From NCBI GenBank assembly GCA_039000515.1, contig JBCFYV010011172.1, forward strand, positions 78,583,846-78,647,845: 64,000 nucleotides of DNA. Reading direction: 5' to 3'. The translations under genes and the position numbers were made by a program. The notes below the pieces were generated by a model, which was not told where the DNA came from, made no database searches, and saw nothing but the letters and a program-made list of their open reading frames with translations. The stretch's first letter is position 1. Each line of letters begins with the position of its first letter. The DNA is from Timema cristinae (lineage: Eukaryota; Arthropoda; Insecta; Phasmatodea; Timematidae). Below, piece by piece: positions 10,433-22,750 of this stretch.

Positions 10433-10639
10433 TTTACCATCCTAGTCGATTAGTAAAATATTATATTCATTACTACTCGTCCGTAATATCCTAATTCAAA
10501 CACAGTTACTTAAATATTAATTAAATAAGGAACACTTTATTTATAAAGCTGATTTATTACTTTTCTACTCTTTTAGTTTTTGAAAAAGGGGGAAGCGGAG
10601 AGCGTGAAATATATAAGCCATTCTAAGGAGGGGCGCATA

Positions 10640-10830
10640 GTTTAGAAAATTTGGATCCTCTTCTCCTCTAAGGCGATAAGCTTGAAATAAACATTATTTC
10701 CAGTGACAGGGAGCTAAGGGTTCGAATGCCTGCCTACACTGGGAGGGATTTTCTAAAACACGATTCATCACTGTGGTTTTCCAAACGTCTCTCCACGCTA
10801 GTGCTGGTTTATTTCCTCGCTACTATTTTA
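10640..10830 (+). mobile_element. SINE remnant
   Basis: B box GGGTTCGAATGCCTGCC, then CACTGGGAGGGATTTTCTAA and GTCTCTCCACGCTAGTGC, in SINE order. The tail is not clear. Confidence 0.6.
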
Positions 10831-12430
10831 ATTTCTACCAATTTTATTAAGTCGTACATTAGCTAAGTTCTAACGTCACTAATAATAAAGAATGCATCTG
10901 TAATGAGTTGAACCATGTAGTGACCATTTCCATGCGGTCACCAAACAAAACAAACCAAACTCCACGGAAATGTTTTTTGGATAGGCAATCAAGAACATGG
11001 TTTCAGTCGTAATTCCCCAACATAGCTGTTAGCTACCTATACAACGGTTTGAACAAGCATGCAGTTTTGCCACTGCGCAACAGTAAGCCTATTAAAGGTT
11101 TTTTACTGTATCTCAAAGAGCAGATACGCTACGTAGCTGAGTGGACCTCGACAGTCCACCATTTGAAGACATAAGAATTTTATTGTGATTAAATTAAATG
11201 TTACATTTTTATTAGTGCTACGCGTCATCTGGACTTGCAAGTTTTAAGTGCACTAAAGCATAGCCTTGTTCAAATCTAGAAAACCCCTAAAATAATGCAG
11301 TATACATGTTTGAGTTCGTCCTTTCACTGCCGATGCAATAAACTACTAGGTTAGGCGTTTAGTGTGTCTGCCCCAAGTTAATTTGGTTTTTAAATCATCT
11401 CATCTTTCTTTACGTGCAACACGTCTTACTAACCGTCTGGACTATCCCCATTTAATTATACTGATGAGATAGGGATAATTAAGGTATAATTTAGAGGAAA
11501 TGAGCCAGCATTTGTGTGGTGTGAAGAAGACATTACGAGAAACCTATGCACAAAAACACCCTTGTTCACGCTCCCAACCTTCCCGTCACCGGTAAACTTG
11601 ACCAAAAAGTTGACACCTTTGTACACGTGGCCAGCGGTGAGGGTTTATTTTCATAAAGTGTATGTTAAATACGTTAGTCAAACAAAATAGGTAAAAAACT
11701 TAACGCTAGCATTCCCACCCGAAGGGACACAATAGAGCAGTAGTTCGTAGCTTAGCTCACAAAAAATCTGTGTAATGTCTGTTATTATTTTAATGCACTC
11801 AAGGCATCATCCTGTGTTTCTACATATTGGTGCGTCAGTGTAACAATAAGATAACTCGCGGTGTGGACAGCAGTCAATGTCTTAGATGTTTATGTATAAA
11901 TTATATACATCTGCACCGGTGGTCACGTGATCGTTTGACCATAAGGGCTACACTGAACAATGAAATAATGAGGGTGGCCACAGTTCAGAAAGTCCAATAT
12001 TGTCACCATCTTAAATGGAAAAATCTCAATTTTAAAATATTTAGTTTAACAAAAATAAAATTAAGATTTGATAAAATGTTAAGACCTATCCTTTTTTTTT
12101 TACCGCAAATTTTAAACTTTATATTTGCATCAACTGTGTGAGTGGCTTTAGATCTCTTGTTGAAGTCATATTCAAAATAAAGGACAAATGCGTATCGCTA
12201 AATGGAACCGTTCGGGGGTTAGTTCCTTTTTATGAGCGAGAAAACACTTTCAACATCCCTTGCTAGATTTCACCAAATAATGACCAATTTCCAAATGTCA
12301 CAATTTCAAACGGTGTATTCCTACAACGTTTATAAAAGTACGAACTGGGACACATTGTGTGTTGCTTCATTAAAAAGGTTTTTGGGCCGCACAGAATAAT
12401 GAATCGGGCCGCAAGTTTGACAAGCTCACA
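10831..12430. other. intron sequence without supported features
   Basis: Mixed AT-rich sequence. The 104-codon frame at 11827-12141 has no recognised domain and probably occurs by chance. Confidence 0.4.
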
Positions 12431-12434
12431 TTAA

Positions 12435-12750
12435 TTTGGATTACCAGTAACGGGGGGTCGAGAATCGAATCTCAGTCGAGCGCAACAGGAAAGGATTTTA
12501 CCCGTGTGTTAAATTACCCTTTACCGGCATTGGTGGTCTCTTGGTGTGACGCGCCCCTCTCGCCCTGACAGAGATATTGGAGTTCAAATTCCGGGTAGGT
12601 GAACTGAGGTATTTTTACTAAATGGGTTTCCACTTTTTCTCCACTCAAATACGTAGGCCTGTAAATATTATTTAAAGTATTATTTCTTTATTCCTATTCC
12701 ATTAGTGTAAATATGTGGATAGTACTAATGGGTAGCCAGACGCAGTGCCC
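12435..12750 (+). mobile_element. SINE remnants
   Basis: A head fragment near 12440-12480 (CGAGAATCGAATCTCAGTCG) is followed by a fuller copy from 12525: TTGGTGGTCTCTTGGTGTG, GGAGTTCAAATTCCGGGTAG, then TAATGGGTAGCCAGACGCAG as the tail. Confidence 0.6.
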
Positions 12751-13474
12751 ACATTATTTGCAGTAAACGTTTTCCAATCACTTTTCCGCGCTAATGTGTG
12801 AGCACTTCGCTAGGCTACACTTCCAACCCCTTAGACAAAGTCATTGATAGTGTTATGAAGATAAATGTTACAAAGGGGATGGGGCATGCTATTTTGTGGG
12901 TTAGGGCCATGTTTTTGTACGTGTCTCGAAACGAATGTTTCCAGATGGGTCGTTGTTAGCCCGAGAAGGTAATCTAGTGTCGGGTAGACTTGGGAACAAG
13001 GCTCGCGTGATGGCACTCTTTTTCTACCTCTCTCAAAGAAACTCTCTGGTGATGACACTCCTCTCTCTCTCTCTTTCACAAGGAGACTCGGTCGAGGGAC
13101 GAACCAAAGCGATCCTCGGTCAGATAACCAGCGCATCCTACCATCCATCCGTCTTGCGGAGAGTACCCATCCGTACGATATGGTGCCAGGAATGATTATC
13201 AACAGCTTAGGACAGTGTTCTGCAACTTAGGGGGCACAGCGTGTTTCGGGTCGTATTGTTTGTTGGAGATTACAGCTTAGATCTACACTTTTAAGTGATC
13301 ACAATGACGATATTAAAGTGCCAGATTCAAATAAAATTGCAAGAGTTAAAAGTTAATCAAAAGTGTTCAAGCCACTGTTAAGTTTTTTAACCGCATCGGG
13401 GATCTTAAGGTTTAACACATAGTATTAGACTGACTTGTCGGTGACAGGAAGATCAAAGTGCGAATCTTTTTTTG
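12751..13474. other. intron sequence with an unassigned 123-codon open frame
   Basis: A minus-strand frame at 12831-13202 is Arg- and Ser-rich and matches no family I know. The plus strand is also partly open here (12935-13195). There is a (CT)n run near 13060. No coding claim is made. Confidence 0.35.
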
Positions 13475-13670
13475 CCTCTAGCACCACATCGTACTACCCA
13501 TTCAAGCTATAGGACTTATGTAATAATTACGCCAATGGTTTTATGGATGAGAACGGTTATATCTTGGTGAAGTGTTACCGCATTTTAATGGAGGTAGAGT
13601 GTAAAACCATTTTGGAAAAACCACTCTCAATACACCCGATCCAAATTTGAACCTTGATCTCCCCGTAATC
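13475..13670 (-). mobile_element. SINE, interrupted at its head
   Basis: Tail CTAGCACCACATCGTACTAC, body GGAGGTAGAGTGTAAAACCA and B box TTTGAACCTTGATCTCCCCG in minus orientation. Its 5' head is cut off at the poly-T/ATT tail of the next SINE. Confidence 0.75.
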
Positions 13671-13930
13671 TTTTTTTTATATTATTTAGCACCGCGTCTT
13701 ACTACCCGTTCGGGTTATACGCTTTAAGTACTAATTACGCTAATGGATTAGGAATTGGGAAGGTTGAATTAAAGGAAGTGAACCCGCATTTGCGTGTAGG
13801 GAGAGTGGAAAACCATTTAGGAAAAACCACCCCCAGTTCACCCGACCGAGATTCGAACCTCGATCTCCCCGTCCTCAGCAGTCAAGCTCAACACGACTAG
13901 CGCGTTAGCCAACTACGCCACCGAGGCGGG
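13671..13930 (-). mobile_element. full-length tRNA-derived SINE (type A)
   Basis: Read on the minus strand: CCCGCCTCGGTGGCGTAGTT (A box), GAGATCGAGGTTCGAATCTC (B box), the body, GGGTAGTAAGACGCGGTGCT and an (AAT)-rich tail. It sits inside or against two other SINEs. Confidence 0.9.
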
Positions 13931-13939
13931 TTCCGCGTA

Positions 13940-14150
13940 ATCGATAGTTTAATATACTGCGAGGGTAATTCCTTAGACCATGCAGCCACCGAAGAGGGTG
14001 AGTTCAAATCTTGGTTGAATGTATTGGAGGTGGTTTTCCCTAAACTGTTTATCACCTCTCCCCACCTCCACATACACACTAAAATGCGGGTATATTCTTC
14101 ATCCCCATTAGTGTAGATAGTGTTTTAAAGAGTAGTAAGACGCGGAGTAG
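13940..14150 (+). mobile_element. SINE remnant
   Basis: GTGAGTTCAAATCTTGGTTG (B box), GGTGGTTTTCCCTAAACTG, AAAATGCGGGTATATTC and tail AGAGTAGTAAGACGCGGAG. Confidence 0.7.
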
Positions 14151-14754
14151 GCCCACACAAAAATATACTTTTTCTATCTAACCCTGACAGCAAGCGCGCC
14201 ATATATGATATCCACCGAACTCTTTGTTTTTCTTAAGAAACCTCTCAATCACGTTCGTAATGTGATTAGATTATATAATAGTTTAATAATTACAAAGAAA
14301 ACTAGGAGTTGAACTCATAGAGGTTATAAAAGGTTCACGATGGTCACGGAGAAAAATAATGGGGTCAAAGGTTGAAAAAGTTTGTAAACCGCTGGTTTAA
14401 GGCCCTGCCTACCCTCCCTGGGGGCGTGTTGAGCTTTCAGCTCTAAAATAGATGGCGTTGCTAACGTTATACAAACTGGTGGATTCCAGCCATCAGGTTG
14501 GCAGAACTACTGGTTTGTTTAAACAATTAGGAGACTGGCGACCACGACCGGTAATCAGTAAAGGCAGCAAGCAAACTTTTTTCCAAGAATTGAGAGAGAT
14601 AAGAAGTGTAGTGCCGGACCGTAAAGTGTGTAGGCGACCAAGTTTGACTAAAAGTGGGGAGACATAACGTCAAGATACAATCACACTCTCGAGCAGAAAA
14701 ATTAGCTTATTCATTCCAGTCAGCTAGACGTCCATTAACCTGTAGTACCACTTT

Positions 14755-15560
14755 TGAATTTAGAACCTTTTGATGCCAAAGTTTAGTACTAGTTTTGTAC
14801 CATTTTGTACCCGTACCCGTTTTGAGTAATTAGCATATCAAAGTGATGACTCTAGGTTAATGCAGTTGTACCACTTTTGAATTTTGAACTTTTTTTGATG
14901 CCAAAGTTTTGTATCCGTACCCATTTTGAGTAATTAGCATATCAAAGTGGTGACTCAAGGTTAATGCTGTTTTACTACTTTTTAATTTTGAACTTTTTTT
15001 GATGCCAAAGTTGTGTACTAGTTTTGTACCGTTTTGTACCAGAAAGAAAAAGTATTGTACCCGTACCCGTTTTGAGTAATTAGCATATCAAAGTGAGTAC
15101 TCCACGTACTCCAGGTAAATGCGGTTGTACCCCTTTTGATTTTGAACTTTTTTGATGCCAAAGTTTTGTAATAGTTTTGTACCGTTTTGTAACACAAATA
15201 AGTTTTGTACCCGTACTCATTTTCAGTAATTAGCATATCAAAGTGGTGACTCCAGGTTAATGCTGTTGTACCACTTTTGAATTTTTTGATGCCAAAGTTT
15301 TGTACTAGTTTTGTACCGTTTTGTAAGACAAATAAGTTTTGTACCCGTACCCATTTTGAGTAATTAGCATATCAAAGTGGTGACTCCAGGTTAATGCTGT
15401 TGTACCACTTTTGATTATTTTCATGCCAAAGTTTTGTACTAGTTTTGTACCGTTTTGTACCACAAAGAGAAAGTTTTGTACCCGTACCCATTTTGAGTAA
15501 TTAGCATATCAAAGTGTCACGTGACTCCAGGTTAATGCTGTTGTACCACTATTGAAATTT
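14755..15560 (+). repeat. tandem repeat, about six copies of 105-155 bp
   Basis: Landmark GATGCCAAAGTTTTGTACTA recurs near 14772, 14897, 15002, 15156, 15289 and 15423, with TAATTAGCATATCAAAGTG and GACTCCAGGTTAATGCTG in each unit. Inside it, TTTTGTAC recurs as a sub-repeat. Confidence 0.93.
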
Positions 15561-15870
15561 TTTCAAATAAATATCTGGTGAGGGTAGTGATAAATAATAA
15601 TGTACACTTATTTATAAGAGAAAAATTTATTTAAGGTAAAATTAGAGATAACTTATTTTTTGAAGTTTTTGTCACTAACTATAATAAATAACCTTTACGA
15701 GATAGTATGTAGCCTACGATTTTGTCGTACCATTTATTTGAGTTTATTAGTAAGCAGGTAAAAAAAAAAAAAAAAAAAATTTAATGTGCTAAATTTGGCC
15801 ACTGTGCTTTAGCTAATTTTTAAAATTTAAAGGCTAAGGAGGCAATAACATATTTTAAAAGCAGTTTCAT

Positions 15871-15923
15871 GCGTATAACCCGAACGGGTAGTAAGACGCG
15901 GTGCTAATAATAATAATAATAAT
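15871..15923 (+). mobile_element. solo SINE 3' tail, 53 bp, with perfect target duplication
   Basis: The insert is only GCGTATAACCCGAACGGGTA, GTAAGACGCGGTGC and (TAA)n. It is flanked by AAAAGCAGTTTCAT at 15857-15870 and 15924-15937. No head or body is present. Confidence 0.92.
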
Positions 15924-15999
15924 AAAAGCAGTTTCATTTCGAAGACTATAACAATTTTGACTATAAATATATGTTATTTTTATTACTGATATTACCACG

Positions 16000-16245
16000 T
16001 CATACTACCTGTTCATGTTATACGCATATATGATAATCTAATTGGGTGGTAATGAGGAAAGAAGCATTTGAGAGGTTATCTACCAGCATTTTTATTTTGG
16101 AAGATGGGGAAACAATTTAGGAAAAACTATCCTCAATAGACTCGACCAGGATTTAAACCCCAAGTGCTCCGCTATCAGCAGGCCAATTTAACACTAGTGA
16201 CACCTTAGACCACTCGGCCACTGAAGTGGGTATCTGTTATTTAAT
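16000..16245 (-). mobile_element. SINE
   Basis: Minus strand: CACTTCAGTGGCCGAGTGG head, B-box region TTTAAATCCTGGTCG, body and a decayed tail (complement of CCACGTCATACTACCTGTTC). Confidence 0.75.
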
Positions 16246-16424
16246 ACGGTGTTTACAGTTTTCAAACATCTATAGGATTTACACAATTTTCCAGAAATAA
16301 ATGTTTTTGGGAATAATTTTTTATCCTATTGGTAGAGTTCAACTTGAGTAATATCTCCATTGTGTCAGCCTGCAAGCAGGCTATACCAATCGAGAGGCTG
16401 CCGTATGTTGGCAAAGATAGGGCC

Positions 16425-16675
16425 AACATTTTCAAGCTGAGGGTGCCATGTGGTTAGCACAACGAGCCCTCCAGACTTCTATCTCAGTTTTCTAGACTGA
16501 AGCGCTACTTATTCATTCAATTATCTCCTCATTTGTCCTCACGAGGTTGATTTTGGTTCCGTTTCAGACCCACTGCTTCACAGACAGAATTAGGGGCACT
16601 GGGGATCGAACTTGGGACTTCAGTATCAGAAGCCAGTAAATCTGACCACTATATAACAGAGGCGGTCGGGTATCA
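16425..16675 (-). mobile_element. tRNA-like SINE of another head type, remnant
   Basis: Minus strand reads GACCGCCTCTGTTATATAG, then AAGTCCCAAGTTCGATCCCC (B box), with a body unlike type A. Ends unclear. Confidence 0.5.
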
Positions 16676-18654
16676 AATACTTACTTACTTACTTTATGGC
16701 ATAGGGAACACAAAAGTTCATTAATTTTAATGGTTTTAAATATATGTTTACTTATTATCGGCTTCATGTCGTGGTCAATATTGCTAAAGTGCTATGACTG
16801 AGCACTGAGTGGGTAAATTAATCAGCTCAATAACTTGACTAGTTCGATTCCCTGTTAGGTTGAAATTACTTAGTACTAGCGTGATACGAACTCGGCCAAG
16901 GCACAAGAGATTTTGAACATACAATAAGTGCGTTACATAGTGTTAGTAACATTTACTTTCAGCTAAGAGCTTTTTTTTAAAAAAAAGTACTTGAAATATC
17001 AGAATAATCGCTACATTGTTATATATAAATATCTATTTGTATCTTAATTTTAAAATTATTTCTTCAGTAAGTATCGCTACTCATCCATTGTACTTAAATT
17101 AGTAGATACAGATAGCTTAAGCGCCAGTAATATGCATACCATTAAAAAAAACTTACCCTTTACTACAAGAAGTTAAATAATCAATTATATCTTTGATTTT
17201 CTTTGTGCGCCCTTTCTTCATAAACTTGTTATTCACAAGGATATAAAATAATATTTGGTAAATACTTCTCCACCTCAAAATTTATACAATCCATTGGATT
17301 TTGTTCGAAAGCAAAAAGGTCACATATTGTTAATTATATAAAAAGTAATCACCGTGGGTACTTATTGTTCGGGATTCGATACATTTCTTCCTAAACGAGC
17401 GCACAAACTGCGAGAATGTAACAGGTTCAAATTAAAAGTAATCACATTTAACACGCTAATAAAATAAAATTAACATTTTCACATCTTGACTACCAAAAAC
17501 TTCGTTCATTAACTTTTTGAAAAATAGCTTATTCCAAAGTCCAATGAGAGTCAAATCCTAGACCGTAAAATAAAAACTAGTATATAAAATTATACTGAGA
17601 ACGTCTCCAAATTACATTTAGACCAAACTTTATTTAAAATAACTATGTTTGATATGAGCAGGAATGTTTATTTTTATTTATTATAATAGTGGATTAAAAA
17701 TTCAATATACAGTAGTTTTCATTTACTTTGAATATTAACACTTATTATTACAACGTGTAGTGCTAAAGAATGAGAAAACTCAAGAAAGAATATAAGATAA
17801 GAGTGAAGAATTTTACATGTTTTACTGTCTCAGTTAAATAAGGGCTAATGTCATAAAACTTTGTGTATGGAGAAGCAAGTGGCTTTTTCTTTGAAAATAA
17901 TGTATCACTAGAGTAATACTCTCATTGAAGTAAGTAGGGACCAACTATATTTATTCACACAGCAGGAAGACTTTGTGAGTATTTTAGTTACTGAATATAT
18001 TAAGATGTTTAATTGTTTATATTTAATTACGCAAATTTTCATAATTGGACATTGGCCCTTCATATCCTAATGCACATGGTATTAATGTTTCTTTGACTCA
18101 AGAAGGTCACAGAGATTAGTTTAACCCTCCATTGCCGCCTGCATTCCGATACAGCAGGTTAGCCAACGCTTGCAAAATGATACTAGCTTGTAAATGGGTA
18201 ATGATCATACTAACGGCACCTATTATCAGCTATGACAACTAGTTGCAGAAGGAAAAGTTGTATTTAAAACCATGTATTTTGACTAGAGAGTCGACTTGGG
18301 AGTCGTTAGAGCTCAATATCGTTGTGATTATTGAAGCTAACCCAAATTAAAAAATATGTCTAAAAATAAAAAGAAATTATTCATTAAATAGTATGTTATA
18401 AACAAACACTCTAGCTTAGTTGTACAAAGAAAATAAATAAATCCATTAATAATTTTTGTTTTCCCATTTAAAATGCATTGAAATGGAAACATTTTAATGA
18501 AAATATTTCAATAACTATTTTTAGCATGGTTTGAAAATTCCATAAGAATTATGAAATATGCCCAGATATGTTACTAAAATAAATAAAAAACAACAAGGTT
18601 GAATTATTAAATATATTTTGTTCTAAATTCTTTTGTTTATAACCGTGCATTTAT
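16676..18654. other. AT-rich sequence without recognised features
   Basis: Inside the TTAA-bounded interval. No open frame of 60 codons or more, no clear repeat. Confidence 0.45.
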
Positions 18655-18672
18655 GGGTAGGCAGGGCCTTAA

Positions 18673-19821
18673 GAGCCCATCTCGCAGCCGATTAACAGGG
18701 AAATTAGCTACAAGATCATGATCGAACAAGGAAACGTTTATAAGTGAGGTTTCTTGCATTATTAATTTTACAACAGTGAAATTTAGATAAGTTTAATAGT
18801 ATTTTTTTTTATTTTAAAGTTATTATTTTCAATTTTTATTGTATTTTTAAGATATGAAAAAGCCGTTTCACTAGCCTAAACTCAACTGTTCTCTAAAAAA
18901 GAAAGCATAAATCTTCACCCTGTTGCGACGACTGGTTTGAGCTGTATTATAATTTAGGTATTATCCGTGATGTGAGGTAAGCCCTCACATTGAGTGCTCG
19001 GTCAGTGAGAGTAATGTTCATCCTGCTGTCAATTTATTAAAATAGTTTGTGTAAATGGTGCTATATTTGGGGTATTTTGTCACAAACCCTTGCGAATACC
19101 CTAAATATTAACATCCTACCCAATAATTAAATATTCAAATCTGGGTCATATCCATAAATATATATTAGAGGGATGTGGGCGGATGGGGGTGGTTTCAACC
19201 CGTGGTGGATCGCGGTGTGGGGTCCCTAGAGATGAGAGGGCAAGGCTTGTTTTAAACACTTACTCCTTCTTGGAGTCATTTTAAGTTCGTTTTTTTTTAC
19301 TATAGTTGAGGTTGTGGGTGTAATTCATTTTATAAGTTTCTCCTCCAATTAGTGACTAGCATAGCCATTGAAGAGGAATACAAAAAAATATTATTAATCA
19401 TACTTTCGGAAGGGGGCGATGGGCTCACGCGTGATACACGTTTTGTAACGTTGCCTTATTTATATTACCGATATGTTATTTCATGTGACTACAATGAAGT
19501 TTATGGGTTTGATACCCGGTGTCAGTAATATTCCATTATGACTAACGTGGGATAGGTAATGGTTGTGAGCAGTGCCGGAGTGATCGTTCCACCATTGGCT
19601 GATTTTTCTTTTCAGAATATTAACTCATTTCATGCAAAATGGTGATGAACTGGCCACTTGCACGTTTTGTTTCTGTTATTTTGCTATACTACACATAATT
19701 GGTTTCCTGAGTATGTTTCAGGACATGCAAGTGAAGTTATTTCTACTTCGGCATACGTGTGGGTGGAGCACGCTCAACTATAGTATACACTCGGGACATA
19801 CTAGCGCATGCATAATGTAAC
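18673..19821. other. intron sequence without recognised features
   Basis: The 62-codon frame at 19632-19820 (plus) shows no domain. Confidence 0.4.
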
Positions 19822-20012
19822 GGTTCGAACAAGAAGCTAGTCTACTGAACTGGTAGCAACATATACTATACAACACTTGAATGCTGTCGTCTACAAACTA
19901 GCTCCTTCCTGTAGGTCCTGTGAAGTCACCACGTGAACAAGAAACTTTGTTTACTGGACTGGTATTAAAGTAAGCTATCCTACATTTGACTGCTGTCTTC
20001 TACCAACTGTTT
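19822..20012 (+). repeat. two-copy direct repeat of about 108 bp
   Basis: GAACAAGAAGCTAGTCTACT... AATGCTGTCGTCTACAAACT in the first copy matches GAACAAGAAACTTTGTTTAC... GACTGCTGTCTTCTACCAAC in the second, same order and spacing. Confidence 0.7.
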
Positions 20013-20243
20013 GTTATGTACACGGCTCAGCGGGTAATCACGACGAAAGTCTCAGATCTAGTGTCCTTACAGTAGAGAGCTTAGTGCAAGGTCAAGGCTA
20101 GTCATGTGCTTCTTTCTCTCTTGCTGTTGTCATACATGGGAGGGAACATTGTCACGCTAAGCTGGAGGGGAAAACTCGCTGATAAACAGCAGTAGCCTAC
20201 TTTCACGTAGAGGACAATGTGTATAAGTCATTCACGAGCTAAG

Positions 20244-20985
20244 TTTACCTGGATGACAGCTCGAAATGTTACTAGAAGTAATCACTAATATATCACTACG
20301 CCAACAGCTGACATCTATCACTTTGGATGACTGTAATGAAAACAGATGGTAATATATTAATTTGATAGTTAACCACAGTAATTTAGGCCAATATTATTTA
20401 TATATTTATTTGAAGTCGGACACAAATTTATTTATAGTTGTATTACCCTTAAAAATATATTAACACCACTTTCACAAAAACTTCTAACGAACATAGTTTT
20501 AAAATGGCGACTGACGAATTTAAACCATATGATTGAACATAACGGTAAACAAGTTTTTTACAATGATGCAGACACGCGGTTGATGAAAATATTTTATTCA
20601 GTTAAATATTTCAAAATACGGTAAAATAATCATAAAATCATTTATTGTATGTAAAAAAATGACAACAATTTTCTCTTTTCCAAGTAAATACGATGCCTGT
20701 ATTAAAAGGTATTAATGTGTGCACTATATTACACAAAATCAGTAACGTTCCAAAACAAAAAATAAATACTTTTAATTATGTTTAAAATATTGTTTCGAGT
20801 TGGATGAAAAGAAATTATTTTTTAAAAATGAAATAGAATGAGAAAACTTAAGTTTACGTTATTTTAAATGTAATATATAACAGGTAATTAAAGATCTTTA
20901 CATTTATAACAAAACTGTGATCTTTTACAAGTGTTGGCAAACCCAAAACCTAAACATATGATTTTCGAACTGTCATCCAGGTAAA
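20244..20985 (+). mobile_element. miniature inverted-repeat element, copy 2
   Basis: Ends are TTTACCTGGATGACAGCTCG at the left and the complement of TTTACCTGGATGACAGTTCG at the right, so about 20-bp terminal inverted repeats with one mismatch. The interior aligns with the inverted copy at 273-907. No open frame, so it needs a transposase from elsewhere. No certain target duplication. Confidence 0.85.
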
Positions 20986-21537
20986 AACCTATCGTGAACA
21001 GAATATAGACCCCGGCCGCTAACAGATGGCGCCCATAAGGTTTAGGTGAGAGGATTCTATTTTATTCGAGATCTTGCACATATTAATGCACTTTACTTGG
21101 ATATCGGTTGACTTGCTAATAAAGTGACAAACCTTCTAATCAAAGATACAGGATAAAGATTGTGAATTCTAAGGGAATATATCAGCATTCGTAAGGACCC
21201 CAGTGTGTAAAATGGCTACGGTAGGGGTCCCATATCCGCCAGTAATACGTTCCTAGATCTACCGCGGTTACGTGAAACATCGGATAGTATCGAACTATTA
21301 TTGAAAGTGATAGTCATGTAACATACATAAATACGGTAAAGTTTAGTTGATAAATTATTCACAGTAAGACATTACCAATATTAAATAAAGTATATAATAA
21401 TAACGTGTACTGTGCAATACAGTGTACTTAGGGATGTGAGATAGAAAATGTTCCCTATACTTTTCCCGGAAAATTTTCAGTCATTATTTCTGTTAGTTAT
21501 TTCAATTGATTAAATGGATAATAATACTAACGGTAAT
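20986..21537. other. intron sequence without recognised features
   Basis: Nothing supported. Confidence 0.4.
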
Positions 21538-21605
21538 TAATAATAATAATAATAATAATTAGTGGTTGTGATGGTGGTGGTGGTAGTAGTAGTAATAGTA
21601 AAAAA
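21538..21605. repeat. compound microsatellite
   Basis: (TAA)n, then GTGGTGGTGGT, then (AGT)n. Confidence 0.9.
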
Positions 21606-21609
21606 ACAC

Positions 21610-21835
21610 CTGCTTCGATGGCCGCACGGTCCAACGCGTTACTATCACAATATACTAGACTGCCGTTTAAAAGGAAATTGGGGTTCGATTCGGGTGCACT
21701 GAGGGAGGTTTTCCACTCACTCTCTACATAAATGCGGGTTTAATTCCTGTAAATTCAATCTTACTTATCCTTAACTCATTAGCGTAATTAGTACATAAGC
21801 GTATAACCCTAATGGGTAGTAAGACGCGGTGCTAC
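21610..21835 (+). mobile_element. tRNA-derived SINE (type B head)
   Basis: CTTCGATGGCCGCACGGTCC (A box), GGGGTTCGATTCGGGTGCAC (B box), body GAGGGAGGTTTTCCACTC, tail GGGTAGTAAGACGCGGTGCT. Confidence 0.88.
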
Positions 21836-22404
21836 AAACAGTAGTAAAGAAACAAATGAGTGCGAGCCTTTGAAGACCCGCTATGCTCATAAATCATACT
21901 TCAATTTGTTATCATCATAAAGTTAACTAAAATAATTGTAAGGTTGGCCTAGTATATGTCTCTCCCCCTTCTCCCCCTATTCCCCGTGCTTCCTATCTAC
22001 CCCACCCCACTCGTGTTCCCCTCCCCTCACTCATCTCTTAACACACTATATTTTGAAGTACAATAGGCTCTTGGTGCCACCTCCACAATTTAACCCTCCG
22101 AGTCAAAATTTCCCACACAATTTTCATCTCTAAGTGTATTTACTATTCTCCATTCTTATTGCTGAGACGATCACATGATGATGATGATGATGATAACGAT
22201 GATAGGATAGCACAATGGCCACAATGAGGAGATAAAGTGGGGTGATGGTGTAGCCATTGTGTCTTATAAACTATTTTTCACTTTAATTAAAAGTAAATAA
22301 AATCGGGCGGCGGTAAGCCGCGGATATTGACTCGGCGGGTACGAGGGCTCTACTGAACCTGCACCTGGACAGTTATCGCACCGCTGTCTCCCGAGTTAGA
22401 GTCA
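21836..22404. other. intron sequence; GC-rich patch at 22300-22400
   Basis: Contains a short (GAT)n run near 22176-22200 and a GC-rich patch of unknown nature. No gene recognised. Confidence 0.4.
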
Positions 22405-22478
22405 AGGCAACAGGGTTGGATGTGGAGACAGGGTTGGATGTGGAGACAGGGTTGGATGTGGAGACAGGGTTGGTTTTT
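22405..22478 (+). repeat. 18-bp tandem repeat, four copies
   Basis: AGGGTTGGATGTGGAGAC repeated in direct tandem, near perfect. Confidence 0.95.
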
Positions 22479-22579
22479 TCAGCTTATGCAAGTTATTATA
22501 AGGCTTCGTTTAGCATCGTTGTATTAACGACTGCTAAGGTGTAGGGCTGAATAGGATAGTCTAAAAAAAAAAAGTGTCC

Positions 22580-22750
22580 CCATATTAGCGCGTGGAAGAA
22601 ATGTGGAAACCAAGGCGAAGAATAACACTCGGGGAAACTGCCCCAAAGCACCCAGCCGAGATTCGAACGTAGATCTCTCCATCATCGACAATTCAGTCGG
22701 TTACGAATTTTTTCGCCTTAGACTGGGTGACCATTAGTGTGGTTGAGACC
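22580..22750 (-). mobile_element. SINE remnant
   Basis: GTGGAAGAAATGTGGAAACC, then GCCGAGATTCGAACGTAGAT (B box complement) and a head complement ending at CTTAGACTGGGTGACC. Confidence 0.6.

Larger units (their letters stand above)
14397..18672. mobile_element. candidate TTAA-type DNA transposon, non-autonomous, 4.28 kb
   Basis: A perfect 18-bp inverted repeat bounds it: TTAAGGCCCTGCCTACCC at 14397-14414 and its exact complement at 18655-18672. TTAA at both outer ends fits the target duplication of piggyBac or Kolobok elements. Inside are a tandem array, a SINE-tail insertion and older SINE remnants, so the element, if real, is old. No transposase frame remains. Pairing by chance of 18 bp with TTAA ends is unlikely but the link is inferred from two sites only. 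Confidence 0.6.

Noticed and set aside
12831..13202. 123-codon minus frame as a host gene
   Set aside because: No recognisable domain, overlapping open frame on the other strand, biased composition, and no splice partners.
13212..14395. hAT element suggested by CAGTGTTCTGCAACTTAGG and a CAGCGGTTTACAAAC complement
   Set aside because: The inverted ends are weak, the flanking 8-mers do not match, and the right end overlaps the TTAA terminus.
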